Assembly: GCF_004664715.2 (NCBI RefSeq)
Contig: NC_051075.1
Coordinates: forward strand, 89,069,709-89,133,708
Direction: 5' to 3'
DNA from: Peromyscus leucopus
Taxonomy: Eukaryota; Chordata; Mammalia; Rodentia; Cricetidae
Length of the DNA: 64,000 nucleotides
The position numbers were made by a program, and so were the translations under genes. The notes under the pieces are model-generated. The model was not told the origin of the DNA, did not search any database, and was given only the letters and a program-made list of their open reading frames with translations. This document shows, one piece after another, positions 1 through 10,880 of this stretch; positions within the stretch are counted from its first letter, which is position 1; each line of letters begins with the position of its first letter.

Positions 1-928
1 GTGGACACCGCATGTCTAACTCATTCCCGACCCAAGCATGGTGCTTACACACTGAAGGACAGCTGGGACCCACAGCGTTCCTGAGAGCCAATCACTGACA
101 AGGCTGAGAATGTTCTATAGTTGCAGGAACAAGGATGCTGACTTCTGCTTTTGTTTTGCTCAGTGTTCCTGAGGGCTACATAGGGATTGGTTGGGGGGGG
201 GGGCGCTTAAAATGCAACTTAGGGATGTTGGCAAAATGAACCAGAAGGACAACAAAACCCAAAGCCTGTCCACGACCTAGAGCTCAGGAACTTGGAGGCT
301 AAGGCATCTTGGAAATGTGTCCTCCATGTAGCACTATTACCTCCTAGATGTCGAGAAGCATGCCTTGCAGGAAATGGTCAAGGAGTGACGGAGAGTCCAT
401 TTCAGAACTCCTCTGTCCAATATGGCCACTAGCTACATGCGGCTAACAGCCACCTGAAATGGGACTACTTCAAATCGACTGTGCTGAGTGTAAAACAAAT
501 TGCTGATTTAGAAGATGTAAAGTATCTTGGTGCCTCGACCACTCAGATTTGGGATCACAGGTAAGAAGAGGCTCACTCCATAGTCAGCTTTGGCAGTTTA
601 CTACATGCCTGCTGCTAACTGCAATCCAGGCTGATGGCTCAGTTTAAGTTTCTATCAACATCACTGGTAACTTACTGCCTCAATTATCAGGCTTTACTCT
701 GACTTTTAGCATTTCCCAGTTAACAAGTGCGAGCCCCTGACTCCAGTAAGCAGCAAGGGTGGTAGGAATGAATGCCACATGTTCTCCATTCGGGCACGTT
801 GTCAAGAGGCCCCAAGAGCAGAGTACCCGGTACTGGTCCAGTCGGTCAAAAAGTTCCCTTACAAAACAAGTGTAACGATGTTAAATTGTTCTGAAGTAGG
901 GTATTTCCCTATTAATTTGAAACATTAC
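1..928. other. Last ATOSA intron (partial)
   Basis: Contains one old DNA-transposon fragment (411-525) and a short G run at 192-202. The terminal ATOSA exon was looked for on the minus strand and is not here. The rest is unremarkable unique sequence. Confidence 0.7.
411..525 (+). mobile_element. Old hAT-Charlie-type nonautonomous DNA transposon fragment
   Basis: The text ctgtccaatatggccactag then ctacatgcggct ... cctgaaatgggact ... gtgctgagtgtaaaac follows a well-known ancient mammalian short DNA transposon. I do not assign the subfamily. Heavily diverged. Confidence 0.55.
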
Positions 929-1125
929 CTCAGATGTATGAGGTAGCGTAATAACTGTGCTGTGTGCTGGACGCTCTCTCTATTAATACTTCTCTTCATT
1001 TCTTGTTTAACAGGAACAGAAAATGTTCTCTGTCGCAGGAATGTCTGGTGATTGGCGGGCATACCTCGTAGGTCATACATCACAACAAACATCTTCACCA
1101 CAGTCTTATTGGGATTGAATAAGGT
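929..1125 (-). CDS. Atosa: ATOSA penultimate coding exon: C-terminal domain
   Basis: Acceptor gttcttcag type junction then ACC TTA TTC AAT; donor AG|gtaatg. The 197 bases encode TLFNPNKTVVKMFVVMYDLR, GMPANHQTFLRQRTFSVPVK and QEMKRSINRESVQHTAQLLR then YLIHLR, the last Arg split. This is the C-terminal Atos domain that Pfam linked to meiotic chromosome segregation. The human protein continues with FQSSKSGK and about 50 residues; that exon is not in bases 1-928. Confidence 0.95.
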
Positions 1126-3103
1126 CTGAAGAAACAACAGAGGGGTTATTCTTCACAATGATGATTGTTTATGACTCACAACACCATGTCAGTAATTAAA
1201 CAGACAGTTTAGTAATTTAATTCCACTGGATAAGTTCCATTTCAGAAGCTAATATTAACATTTCAAAAGTTCACAAAATAATACTCAAAATTCTTTCAAA
1301 GATTCAACTTCATTTCTTATGTCACAACAAGATAAAATCCTGTAATAAGTCAAAATCTTTAGCCACAAATTTCATATTTAATAGCAAACCAGATACATTT
1401 TTCTCACTGTTCAGATTTTCAGAAACTTTTGTGCTAATTTAAGCAGAATACACTTCTCATGGTGTATTTTGTAAGCATATTCTAGGTTCCGTCATTTCAA
1501 ATATTAGCTGGTGATATCAACCGCAAATTCTCAAGGTGGATTATAATTTTTCTTATGTTTTAATGGATTGCAGTTTTAAAAATAAAAATACAAGCTCAGC
1601 AAAACTAAGTTTAAATTAGCTGTTTTAAACTACTTATTGTAAAATTATATTGCTATAAATGTTCAAAGGGAGACTTTTCTATTGAAAATATTTCCAGGTC
1701 AGGATATAAAGCTCACTCATTAGCTCCAAAGTCTATAACAACATTATGTTTTCATCCACAAATGATCAGACTTCACAAATCATCAGTATCATTAGAGACC
1801 AAAATATGAGAAGGCTGAAGTAATTCAATTCTTCTTGGCTATGAATAATTTATTTTTTAATACACATTTTTAAATAAAAACCCAGGCTGCTGAACTGACT
1901 TTAACCAAATTACCAACACATCAATCGGTAACTTGGTGCCATGCTTTCAGAAGCTCATCCCAGGGCTGGCCATCACTCACTGAATCAAAATGAGAAATAC
2001 ATCAACATTATGATCCAAGTTTACAACCTAGCAGTGCTAAGATCAAGGCTGATACATTCAACAAGCACAAGCAGACCCAGAATTTCAAACCACGTAAGAA
2101 ATAAAATCATGCTTAAAATGGACCACTCAGAGGTGGACTTCTCTTTCTGGGTTAATGTCTTATTACTAGGGCAGCTCACAGCTAGCTCTCCAGTGATTCA
2201 CACACCCTCATGGGTTCCACAGTCAGGGGCTAGAGAACAGAAGCCTATCACTCTTGAACTTTAAAAAAAAAGTCTGGGGTAGAGAAATCACATTTTAATA
2301 TGCAGCCATTCTTCGGTGGTACACATGCATATTGCTTACTACTGTCTCACCCCTGTGAGATGCCAGATTAATGCACAGGCTCAGCATAGCACTGAGACAG
2401 ATGTGATAAGGTGTGACCAGGCTGACAAAATCGCTGACTCCCTGAGGTCACAGGGCTCAGGAAGCCTGTTGGGCTAGACCAGAGGCTGAGTGCAAGCAGC
2501 CAGCCTCAGCCAGATTCTTCCAGTCTGCAAAATCTGAAGCAGATTGAGGACTTTTGGTGTTATCTAGGTCAGATAGAAAGATAACGTAGATCAGGTCTGT
2601 CCTGGTTATAAGCGGTATTCTGAGCCCAAATTAGATGAATGTACAGATGAAGGAATGCCACCTTCTCTGCTCTGGAATCATCAGATTGTATTGGGTCAGT
2701 TTTAGAAACCATTACACTAGTAATAACACCTCATTTCCCATATTTTCCTACCAAAGCAATTCTAATATTTTGGGGTCTTCTTTTATATAGGTCAATCTCA
2801 ATATGGTTTAATATTTAATAGAAAACACTGGTCAGGATCTAATTATATTGAAAACAGTTTAAGTCATGTAAATGGTATGTATCATTTGCCTAAAGCATTC
2901 ACCTCTATTAGATTATTAATCTTTTCCTTTAATGGAGGTCCCCCAAATGGTCACTCCTGGGGCAGAGCATGGCAACTCCAAACAGAGCTGCAGCCCAGTG
3001 TTACTTACCAAGGTTGTTGCAGCAGCAGTAGCAGGAGAAAGGGCTAAGTTCTATATGTGTGTGAGAGAATGATTATTGCAATTGTAGGCTATAAAACACA
3101 TAC
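1126..3103. other. ATOSA intron with no clear repeat
   Basis: About 2 kb of AT-rich unique sequence. I see no SINE, coding potential or simple repeat beyond short A runs. Confidence 0.6.
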
Positions 3104-3172
3104 CACTTGTATCGTTCCTGAAGGAGGTACTCGATAACCCCTTTTACCAAGGGACTCTAAAGTAATCACACC
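3104..3172 (-). CDS. Atosa: ATOSA coding exon: GVITLESLGKRGYRVPPSG
   Basis: Acceptor gtttcaag then GGT GTG ATT; donor GTG|gtatgt. The 69 bases are 23 whole codons, GVITLESLGKRGYRVPPSGT plus IQV, identical to human as I recall it. Both flanks are phase 0. It joins the Atos-like domain to the C-terminal domain. Confidence 0.95.
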
Positions 3173-3865
3173 CTTGAAACAAAAGAAGACAAATTGAGTG
3201 CATATGTATATAAAAGACGAAAAGTAACAGCACAACACGTTATTACACTTTCAGTAAATTTCTATGGTGAAATATTCCAATTGCATTGAGATATAGTCTG
3301 TGAGTATGAAACACTGAGGCTCCCCCTTCTAAAGGAACCATTCACTGCTGCTCTTCTGGACACGTTGCAACCATCAGCATACAGCATTACCTAAGACCAC
3401 ACTGCTGGGAACTGCCACCGAGACAGACTAAGGGTCAGGTTTCCTAGCCATAAGGAAATAAAGTGAGGCTATAGGATTAGTTCCCATCATCCAAGAAAAG
3501 AGGGGCAATGGAGAAACAAAGAAATGGCTGGTCTTGGAGTATGGAAAAGTAATGAGTATACAAAGTATCCTTTTGGGCCGCAAAAGAAGGAATTCTTCAG
3601 TCAGGGAGTCAACAACTTAAACATCAATTTTTTCTAATGACAGACAGAAGAAAAGAACTAAGACAACAGGTAGGTGGGACTAGGGTCCAGGTTCCAGTCT
3701 GATGAATTTCCAGCAGAAGGGATGTTCTAAGCAAATGTGAAAAATGAAGGTCTACCAGCAACACAAGGCTGCCTGCTCTGCACCTTTCCAAAAGGAAATG
3801 CTACTTCAGAAGTAGCTGGATCACGCTGTGTCTTAACTTGTATCTTAAGGTGCTTGGAATGTTTA

Positions 3866-4142
3866 TTTTTTTTCCATTTTTTTGACACAGGGTCTCTTGT
3901 AGTCCAGGCTGGTTTCAAACAGGCTATGTTACCAAGTCTGGCCTTGAACTCCAGATCCTCCTGCTTCTGCTTCCCACGTGTTGGGATTACACCATGTCTG
4001 TCACCATGTCCAACTTATTTCTGTTTCTTTTGGTTTGCTTTTTGATTTACGCAAAGCCTTGCTATGTAGCCAAGACTGGGCTAGAACTGATGAAAATCCC
4101 CTGCCTCGGCCCCTCAAGTGTTGGGATGCCCAGGCTACTGCC
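3866..4142 (-). mobile_element. Two adjacent B1/B4-type SINEs, antisense
   Basis: Two units in a row each carry the reversed 7SL-like pattern: gacacagggtctcttgtagt ... ggccttgaactcc ... gttgggattac, then ccttgctatgtagccaagac ... agtgttgggatgcccagg. Diverged, hence old. Confidence 0.75.
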
Positions 4143-5104
4143 CTTTAGCTGTTTCCTTGTTAAGGAATCTAAGACTTTGAACTAGCTCTAAACCAGAACA
4201 CAGTGGCTTGAGAGCTGAGATCCAAGGAGAAGTGAAGGGTGAATCACAGTCATTTCACCACCACCAGCAGCAGCAGCAGCAGACACATGATCTTGCTAGA
4301 AAAGCAGTCTGCCTAGCCACTCTCCAGATCTACCAAACCAAATCTGCCTTTCGACAGGACTTTCCTGATGATATCATTGTAAACCAAGTTTAAGAAAACC
4401 TTAAGCACAGGCATTTTGTCTGCGGAGTCCAAACAACGGGGAAGAAAGCAGAAATGCAAAGAAAGTAAATCCAAAGCTCAGATTGAACACGCAAAAGCTT
4501 CTCAGTAACCGGGGCGACCGTATGGCCATAGGTGGTGACAGTAATGTAATACAGAACCGTGGCACTAGGTGACATCTTTGCTGGGTTTGGAAACTAGACC
4601 TGGGTTGGGATTAAAAAGGAGTGGATCACCGTGACAAGAGAGTCATACTCTGACACATGCTCCTAACTCCACCTGGAGAGCATGGACATTAGACTTAGGC
4701 CCCTGCAATGCAACAGTATTTCCTCACAGTGTGCTCAGCATCCTCACTGAGGCGTGTGCTCACCACTTTTCAAGAACAAGCAGTGTGGACAGTTACATGA
4801 AAAACACACTCTTCTTTCTAGTTCCAGAAAGGAAAAGTAAAGCATATCAAAATGATAGCTACTTTTATAGTCACACTGGTAGAGCCAGGAGTTGCTGCCC
4901 TGTCTCATAACCTCCTTCCCACACAAGAAGGAGAAAGCTTGGGGCGGGGACGACTGGAACTACAACTGTGACTGTATTTCTTTCTCTAATATACACTTCT
5001 AATAGTTTTTAGAACATAACAATAGTGCAATTAAGCTGATAGTGACTGAAAAAATTTAAAAGGTCTTTTATGTTTAGCGCAGCACTCCAATACAAACATT
5101 TTCT

Positions 5105-5302
5105 TTTCTTTTTAATTGGGTGTATTTGTGTGGGTATGTGCATATGAGTACAGTACCCTTGGAGGCCAAAAGAGGGCGTTGGGTCCCCTGGACCTAGCAT
5201 CAGAGACAGTTGTGAGCTACCTAAGGTGGGTGCTGAGAACCAAACTTGGGTCCTCTGGAAGAGCAGCCAGTATTCTTAACTGCTGAGCCTTCGCTCTAGC
5301 CT
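5105..5302 (-). mobile_element. B3/B2-type SINE, antisense
   Basis: Reverse copy of the tRNA-derived SINE: ggccaaaagagggcgttgg ... gggtcctctggaagagcagc ... cttaactgctgagcc. Confidence 0.85.
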
Positions 5303-5557
5303 CCAAACAACAATATCGAAGGATAGAAAACCGGCAGAAGCACTGGACAGTTAGGAATTACACAAAAATACCAGAATTTGATTAACATGACTTGATTTGT
5401 TTCATAGGCCAGACTGTTAATATTTACACTTAGGAAATTACCCTATTTAATATAAAGAAACATCTCCTCTAGCATTTTTGTAATAGTAAGGTTAAGATGA
5501 ACTAAATTTGACAGACTCCTAGCACACATAAAAAAAATCTTCAAATTATTGAATTGT

Positions 5558-5670
5558 AGGGTGTGACGACACACCAGAAATCCCATTACTTGGGATGTAG
5601 AGACAAGAAGACCAGGAGTTCAAAGCCAGCCTCAGCTACACAGACTTTGAGGTCAGACTGGTATCTCTGA
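5558..5670 (+). mobile_element. B4-type SINE
   Basis: ggtgtgacgacacaccagaa ... aggagttcaaagccagcctc ... ctacacagactttgag; a degraded B4/B1-like copy. Confidence 0.6.
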
Positions 5671-5902
5671 CACTGTTTCCAGGCAGCTGAATGTTGTGGT
5701 GCAGCTCTTGGAGAACATTCTTACTGCTGACTCCAACAGGAAGAATTAATTTTTAAAGAATTGTTTGATGAAAAATCTCACCACAAAGACTGTTCTGTCC
5801 TAACATTTTACCTCTGGGGACCATTCAATCTGTGAGGAAAGGTCACACAATTATTAGAGTAACATAAGGGTGCATTACTTCTGGTGGTCTGGGATATGTA
5901 TC

Positions 5903-5950
5903 ATCTAACAAAACATGATCAGTCCTATCTAACAAAACATGATCAGTCCT
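5903..5950. repeat. Perfect 24-bp tandem duplication
   Basis: Two identical back-to-back copies of a 24-base unit beginning atctaacaaaacatgatcag (5903-5926 and 5927-5950). Perfect identity implies a recent event. Confidence 0.95.
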
Positions 5951-6134
5951 TTGAAAGAAGACTAAGCTATCAAAATAGAACAAAATTTAGGAAAGATTTT
6001 TAGTGGAATGTTGGAGTGAGCTGCTAGTAAAAGAAACCCATACCTACTAAGTAAACAGACCAGGGGAAAAAATGATAGATAGTTGAGTGAAGACCATATT
6101 ACAGAAAAGGCAGCCAGGCATTGATTTTTAGTTG

Positions 6135-6225
6135 CTTTAGATTTTTGAGACAGGGTTCTCCTCTGAAGGCAGGATCTTCTAGAACTTACTACATAGCCCA
6201 TGCTGGCCTCAAGCCTACTGAGATA
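6135..6225 (-). mobile_element. B1-type SINE fragment, antisense
   Basis: tttttgagacagggttctcc ... ttactacatagcccatgctg gcctcaagcc, a truncated reversed B1. Confidence 0.65.
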
Positions 6226-7367
6226 CGAAGGGAGGCATCATTAAAGGATGAACTAACTTAATCCAGTAGGTTGACTTGTCCCTTTTCCAGTAACTATTCA
6301 GAGTCCTCTGTTTGTACATATTTGTTCTTCTGTTTGTAATATTCTCTGTTATTTTCTATCAAAGTCTAAAACACTGGCCAGGACCTTGACCAAAATTTCA
6401 CCCTAAAAATGGAGTAAGCCTAAACTAGCCTCCTTGACAAACTGGGTCAACAATGAGGTGGTCAGATTTAGGGACCTAAAAAGTATAGCATCACCTCCTC
6501 GCAGGTATGGGGAAATCCCTTTTCATAGCTTTTATTATTAACAAAAGACATTGCCACTAGTGTTCTTCAAAGCCCTGAGGCAGGAGAGAGGGAGCCACTG
6601 GGCAAGTGTGAAGTCAGGCTGCAGAGTTCTAGGCCTGTGTGAATTTCTGCTTCTCACAGTGAGACTTATGTGACCCTGCACTTCACACCGTCACTACAAA
6701 CTTCTTGGTATTTTGAAGAAGTGTTTATATACACTCCGTGTTCAGAAGCACTTCTGCAGGGTAATGCTTATTTTACCCAGAATCCACTGCAACAGAAAAT
6801 GGGAAAGGTAAATTTACTGGACCTCAGGCTCAAGGCTGTGCTCTAACTCCCAGAAGCTCTCTTTCTTTCCACTAAGACACTGCTGTAATGAGAAATAGCT
6901 CACACTCCCTAGAACCCCAGGATCAAAAAAGAATGTGCCAAAGACAAACCAAACAGGAGAAGGTGGGGTGAAGGGGCCTCAGGCAGCCACGGGTTCCCAG
7001 ATCTTACTAAGTGTGACTGAGATAAGAAATACGTGAGAAGGCAGCCACCTGGAATTAGAGTGTACAGTGAACACTGGGGGATTTGTGTGAACTTAGCAGG
7101 CTGGACTGGCTGTGCCAGTCAGTCATCAGTAAGTCGTGTAGAAATGAGTAAATTTTCAGCACCATTTTCAAATGCAAAACAGGTCACCTGTTATTTAAGC
7201 CAACTGAGAAAAAGGTCACGGAGCAGTGGTCTAGCTTACTGATCTATATCGGTTTCTAACTTTCTCTTAGGAATTGTTTCATGTTTTCAAGGACAGGACT
7301 GAAGCAGATGTGTGAATTACTAGGCTGGCTGATTCTGGCAGAAAAAGACAGTTAAAAAAGTACTTGC

Positions 7368-7526
7368 CATATAAGGCGAGGGAGCATTATCATCCGAAAC
7401 ACTGTAGAAAGACACTTCCACGGGCAGAGTTAAGTGCGTGGGGCAAAAAGTACCACTGGCTCCTACCTCGGCAGTAAAGCCATCAACTATGCCGAGGGGG
7501 TCTAAACGGTAATTCAGAACAGATTC
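7368..7526 (-). CDS. Atosa: ATOSA coding exon: core of the Atos-like domain, GC donor
   Basis: Acceptor gtcttccag then GAA TCT GTT CTG. The 159 bases are 53 whole codons, ESVLNYRLDPLGIVDGFTAE, VGASGTFCPTHLTLPVEVSF and YSVSDDNAPSPYM. The donor reads ATG|GCAAGT, a GC instead of GT. Reading must stop here because the next exon starts with the expected Gly-Val-Ile in phase 0. The rest of the donor matches the consensus well, as usual for GC-AG introns. High conservation with human, one obvious change (RF to RL). Confidence 0.95.
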
Positions 7527-7588
7527 CTGGAAGACAAGATGACAAGGTGTGTTTTAAGAAGACAGAACAATTAGTAATCAATTTCATT

Positions 7589-7765
7589 TCCTCCCTCTCT
7601 TCCTCCCTCCCTCCCTCTTCCAACACAAGACAGGGTTTCTCTGTGTAGTCCTGGCTGTCCTGGAACTTGCTCTGTAGACCAGGCTGGCCTGAACTCAGAG
7701 ATCCTCCTGCCTCTGTCTCCCAAGTGCTGAGATTAAAGGCATGTACAACTACTGTCCAGCTTTAA
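7589..7765 (-). mobile_element. B1 SINE, antisense, after a CCTCC pyrimidine tract
   Basis: A TCCC-rich tract (7589-7622) leads into gacagggtttctctgtgtag ... agaccaggctggcctgaact ... gctgagattaaaggcatgta. In the ATOSA reading direction it is a sense B1 ending about 95 bases before the acceptor at 7527. Confidence 0.9.
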
Positions 7766-7804
7766 TTTCATTTGCTATTTAAGGAAATACTTGACTATGC
7801 TTTC

Positions 7805-8050
7805 TAGTTCCCATGGTAGCATGCATCTGCAATCCCAACATTTGGAAGGCCAAGGCAAGAGTATTGTGAGCCAGACTATGCTAGAGTAAGTTCAAGGCTA
7901 CTCTGGGTGACACAGAGAAATCATGTCTCAAAATGAAAAATGATGTTATAGTGACTCACACCTGTAATCTCAGCACTTGGGTATCTGAGGCAACAGGACT
8001 TGTATGAGTTCAAGGCTAGCCTGGGCTATGTTATATAATAGGCTCTACCA
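7805..8050 (+). mobile_element. Two tandem B1/B4-type SINEs, diverged
   Basis: Unit one: catggtagcatgcatctgca atcccaacat ... acacagagaaatcatgtctc. Unit two: gtgactcacacctgtaatct cagcacttgg ... caaggctagcctgggctatg. Both old. Confidence 0.7.
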
Positions 8051-8270
8051 GAGAAGGTATTTGCCCATGACAGAGCACACTAGGAAGGTGCTAGAAGGAC
8101 TTAAACAGGCCACATACAGAAGCTGCGTTAGAAAGCTAAATCAAGCATTTGTCATGTTGGAAAATGATTGCTTTAAAAAAAATTGCTGTTGTAGAATCTA
8201 TGGTGTTTTGTTTAGTTTAACTGAAAAAATAAGAGTCTAATTTTCTTCTCAGAAAGAATATTATTAAAGA

Positions 8271-8324
8271 CATAATGATACTGTAGTCCTTCGACTACAT
8301 AATGATACTGTAGCACTTCGACTC
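8271..8324. repeat. 27-bp tandem duplication just inside an ATOSA intron
   Basis: Copies 8271-8297 and 8298-8324 share cataatgatactgtag then a ccttcgacta/cacttcgactc variant end. It begins 27 bases past the exon end at 8351 in the gene direction. Confidence 0.9.
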
Positions 8325-8350
8325 CTAAAATAGTTTCAAAACAACATTAC

Positions 8351-8459
8351 CTCAAAATTTCCTAGAAGACTAAGACTTGTGACCGGTGGAGCACTCGAAC
8401 TCAAAAAAGGTTTTTCATGAACATCTGGGTCCTCTTCAATATTCAGACATGGTCGAGAG
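8351..8459 (-). CDS. Atosa: ATOSA coding exon entering the Atos-like conserved domain
   Basis: Acceptor tttaaaatag, then C (finishing Ser) and TCT CGA CCA TGT; donor GAG|gtaatg. It encodes SRPCLNIEEDPDVHEKPFLS and SSAPPVTSLSLLGNFE. Human has SPRPCLNIEDDPDIHEKPF here, so a Pro has become Ser. The final SLLGNFE begins the domain once called DUF4210. A 27-base tandem duplication starts 27 bases into the downstream intron. Confidence 0.94.
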
Positions 8460-8656
8460 CTATTTTAAAAAAGCAAAGGAAAAAAGAACACTTTAACTGC
8501 AATATTTTATTTTTATCTGTAAAATGAATTAGAAGCTGATTTGAATTAGAGGAAGTTTATTCAAACTAATATAATAAAATTAATATTATCAAATTTTAAA
8601 ATGCAAAATTTGTAGTTGAAATTTCAGATTAAATATGTATTGCTAATATTTGGTAA

Positions 8657-8692
8657 AGAATATATACATATATATACACACACACACATAAT
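8657..8692. repeat. TA/CA microsatellite
   Basis: tatatacatatatatacaca cacacaca between exons 8351-8459 and 9421-9500 of ATOSA. Confidence 0.85.
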
Positions 8693-8816
8693 TCACTGAA
8701 AGGTTTCAAGGTATAATTTATAATATATCACATAGTGGAAGCTACTGGAAATGGAGGATATTCAGAATTTTACAACCAGCTCACTTTCAAAGACTAAATT
8801 ATGTGACTGTAATTAT

Positions 8817-8965
8817 GGGGCTGCAGATGTAGCCCCAGGGGCAGAATACTTAACTACTCCTATGAAGCCCTAGGCTGGATCCTAGGACTGACAAAGAAGG
8901 AAGGAGGGAGGGAGGGTGAGAGAGAAGGAGGATGAGAGGGAGGGAGGCTGAGAGGGAGGGAATGT
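8817..8965 (+). mobile_element. ID-type SINE with GGGA-rich tail
   Basis: ggggctgcagatgtagcccc ... gaagccctaggctggatcct resembles the Ala-tRNA-derived ID head; it runs into a purine tract of aaggagggagggaggg units (8897-8965). Confidence 0.65.
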
Positions 8966-9127
8966 GGGCTAGAAGACAGGTTAAGGAGCAAAAATGAATG
9001 AATCCACTTCAAACCTTAAGCCAATGTGTTTCTGATTATGGAGACGACAAGCACACAGCAGGGCTCACTGCCTCATTCTTTACAACATCACGATAAAAAT
9101 AAGGCTTTGTAAAAATTTTAATTTCTA

Positions 9128-9330
9128 TAAAATGTATGCACAAGGGTGTTTTGTCTGCATGTTTGTGCACTACCACGTGTGCCTGGTGTCCATGGAAGCC
9201 AGAGGACGGTCAGATTCCATCTGTAAGTTACAGATGGTTGCAAGCCACCATGTGGGTGCTGGGAATCGAACCAGGGTCTCTACAAGAGCATCCAGTGCTC
9301 TTAACCACTGCACTATCTCTCCAGCCCCAA
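9128..9330 (-). mobile_element. B2-type SINE, antisense
   Basis: Ends in aagagcatccagtgctctta accactgcac tatctctccagcccc, the reversed tRNA-derived B2 head; middle has ggttgcaagccaccatgtgg gtgctgggaatcgaacc. About 90 bases from the ATOSA donor at 9420. Confidence 0.9.
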
Positions 9331-9420
9331 GATAATATTTTATTTTACTACACTTTTGACTCAGAGTCAGCATGTCTGCTGCGTCATTCTACTTCACACA
9401 CATGCACTTGGAGTAATTAC

Positions 9421-9500
9421 CTTCTAGAGGACAAGCTTCTCAGATGCAGCAGCGAAGTGTCTAGATCAAAGCAACCTGACTGCGTTTTTCTTTGAGGAAC
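9421..9500 (-). CDS. Atosa: ATOSA coding exon: VPQRKTQSGCFDLD
   Basis: Acceptor ttgtctttag then GTT CCT CAA AGA; donor AG|gtaatt. The 80 bases encode VPQRKTQSGCFDLDTSLLHL and RSLSSR, and Ser is split AG|C. The exon is closely flanked by SINEs on both sides: a B1 begins about 20 bases upstream of the acceptor and a B2-type element ends about 90 bases beyond the donor. An 119-residue plus-strand open frame overlapping it is chance. Confidence 0.94.
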
Positions 9501-9519
9501 CTAAAGACAAAACAATTAT

Positions 9520-9682
9520 TTGTATTTTTTGTTTGTTTTCAAGAGAGGGTTTCTCTATGTAGCCCTGGCTGTCCTGGAACTCACTCTGTAGACCAGGCTG
9601 GCCTTGGACTCACAGGGATCCACCTGCCTCTGCCTCCCAAGTGCTAGGATTAAAGGCATGTGCCACCACCACCCAGATATTA
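9520..9682 (-). mobile_element. B1 SINE, antisense, against an ATOSA splice acceptor
   Basis: gagagggtttctctatgtag ccctggctgt ... ccaagtgctaggattaaagg catgtgccacc. Its A-rich tail side (9520-9540) lies about 20 bases upstream of the acceptor at 9501 in the gene direction. Confidence 0.93.
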
Positions 9683-9749
9683 TTTGTATTTTTTAAAGGA
9701 CTACCTTTTAAAAATTATGAAAACACTCAGAAAATCCAAGTTAAGCATA

Positions 9750-9860
9750 CTGTTTTAAATGACATTTATTTTTTATATGTGTATGGGTACATGCATGCTG
9801 GAGCACACATGTAGAGGTCAGAGGACAAATATATGAGTTAGTTCTCTTCTTCCCACATAT
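9750..9860 (-). mobile_element. B3-type SINE fragment, antisense
   Basis: atgtgtatgggtacatgcat gctggagcac acatgtagaggtcagaggac; head part missing. Confidence 0.6.
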
Positions 9861-10029
9861 TTTTCTTTCATTCGCATTTCATTAACTAATATGGAAAAAA
9901 AAACCCAGATACTCATAAAAGCACTTTGACTAGGTTTTAAGTAGAACTAGGCTTTTCCCAAAACTAAAGCTTACATGGTATCTCTGTACAGGACTCTTAC
10001 TCTGTGTGTATATGGTTTTTGTGTTCATG

Positions 10030-10325
10030 TATAAGTGCAAGTATGTGTTTGCAGGTGTGCACATATGTGTGGAGGTCAGAGGTCAATGTCAGGCATCTTC
10101 TTCGATCACTCTTTACCTCACTGTTTGAGTCAGGGTCTCTCACTGAACCTGGGGCCCACTGATTCTCTAGCCTGGCTGGTAACCAAGTGTCAGAGCTACT
10201 CCATCTCTGCCCCGCCTGCCATCACCGGGACTACAGACACTTACTGTAATGCTTGGCTTTTGTGTGGGCACTGAAGATCTGAACTCAGGTCCCCAGGCTT
10301 GTGACTGAGCCATCTCTCTACCCCA
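10030..10325 (-). mobile_element. Composite B3 plus B1-like SINE, antisense
   Basis: Opens gtgtggaggtcagaggtcaa tgtcaggcatc, has a central B1-like part (agtcagggtctctcactgaa cc ... ccgggactacag) and closes aactcaggtccccaggcttg tgactgagccatctctctac. Same architecture as 22500-22755 and 42440-42685. Confidence 0.75.
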
Positions 10326-10667
10326 GGACTGTTATTAACTTATCTGAGCAACTTACCTGCTTTGGGGGGATGTGTGCCTGTAACACTTAGAGCTTAAATT
10401 AAAAGGGGGGAAAGAGTGCTGAAATCCTACCCACTGTAACTGAGAAATGTAATACTTTACAGAGAATGGCTTTAAAAAACACTGTTCTGAAGTTTCAATC
10501 ACTAGCATATACTAGATTGTACTTCTTACAAAACATATTAAAAAATGAAAGTTCTAAGTTCAAATTAAGGGTAGTCATATATAACATGAGAATTAGATTT
10601 GTTTTTTGAATTAAAATATGTATAAAAAGTCTGTGATGCACTGGTCTGAGAAGAAACAGATGAAATC

Positions 10668-10880
10668 ATGGCTAGGAGTGATGGCAACCCAGTAAACTGC
10701 ACAGGTTGCTGAGGCCAGAGGACAGGAAGCTCAGGGCCAGAATGGACAACTCTAGGAGACCCTGCCTCAAAGAGAAGCCAACCATCCCAGACAAAGATAA
10801 TAATAACAGGGGAAAAGATTGGTAGGATGCTTTCCTAGCATGTGTGTGTTCAAATGGGTTCAACCTTTTAATCCCACAGA
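10668..10880 (+). mobile_element. B4-type SINE followed by ID-like fragment
   Basis: gctaggagtgatggcaaccc ... ggttgctgaggccagaggac ... agaccctgcctcaaag, then gattggtaggatgctttcct agcatgtgtgtg resembling an ID head. Confidence 0.55.

Larger units (their letters stand above)
3173..7367. other. ATOSA GC-AG intron, 4.2 kb
   Basis: Holds two antisense B4/B1-type SINEs (3866-4142), a short CAG run (4264-4281), a B2/B3-type SINE (5105-5302), a B4 (5558-5670), a 24-base tandem duplication (5903-5950) and a B1 fragment (6135-6225). Bases 4282-5100 and 6226-7367 show nothing I can name. Confidence 0.7.

Noticed and set aside
9136..9495. 119-codon plus-strand frame
   Set aside because: Runs through an antisense B2 and across the opposite strand of an ATOSA exon; no independent support.
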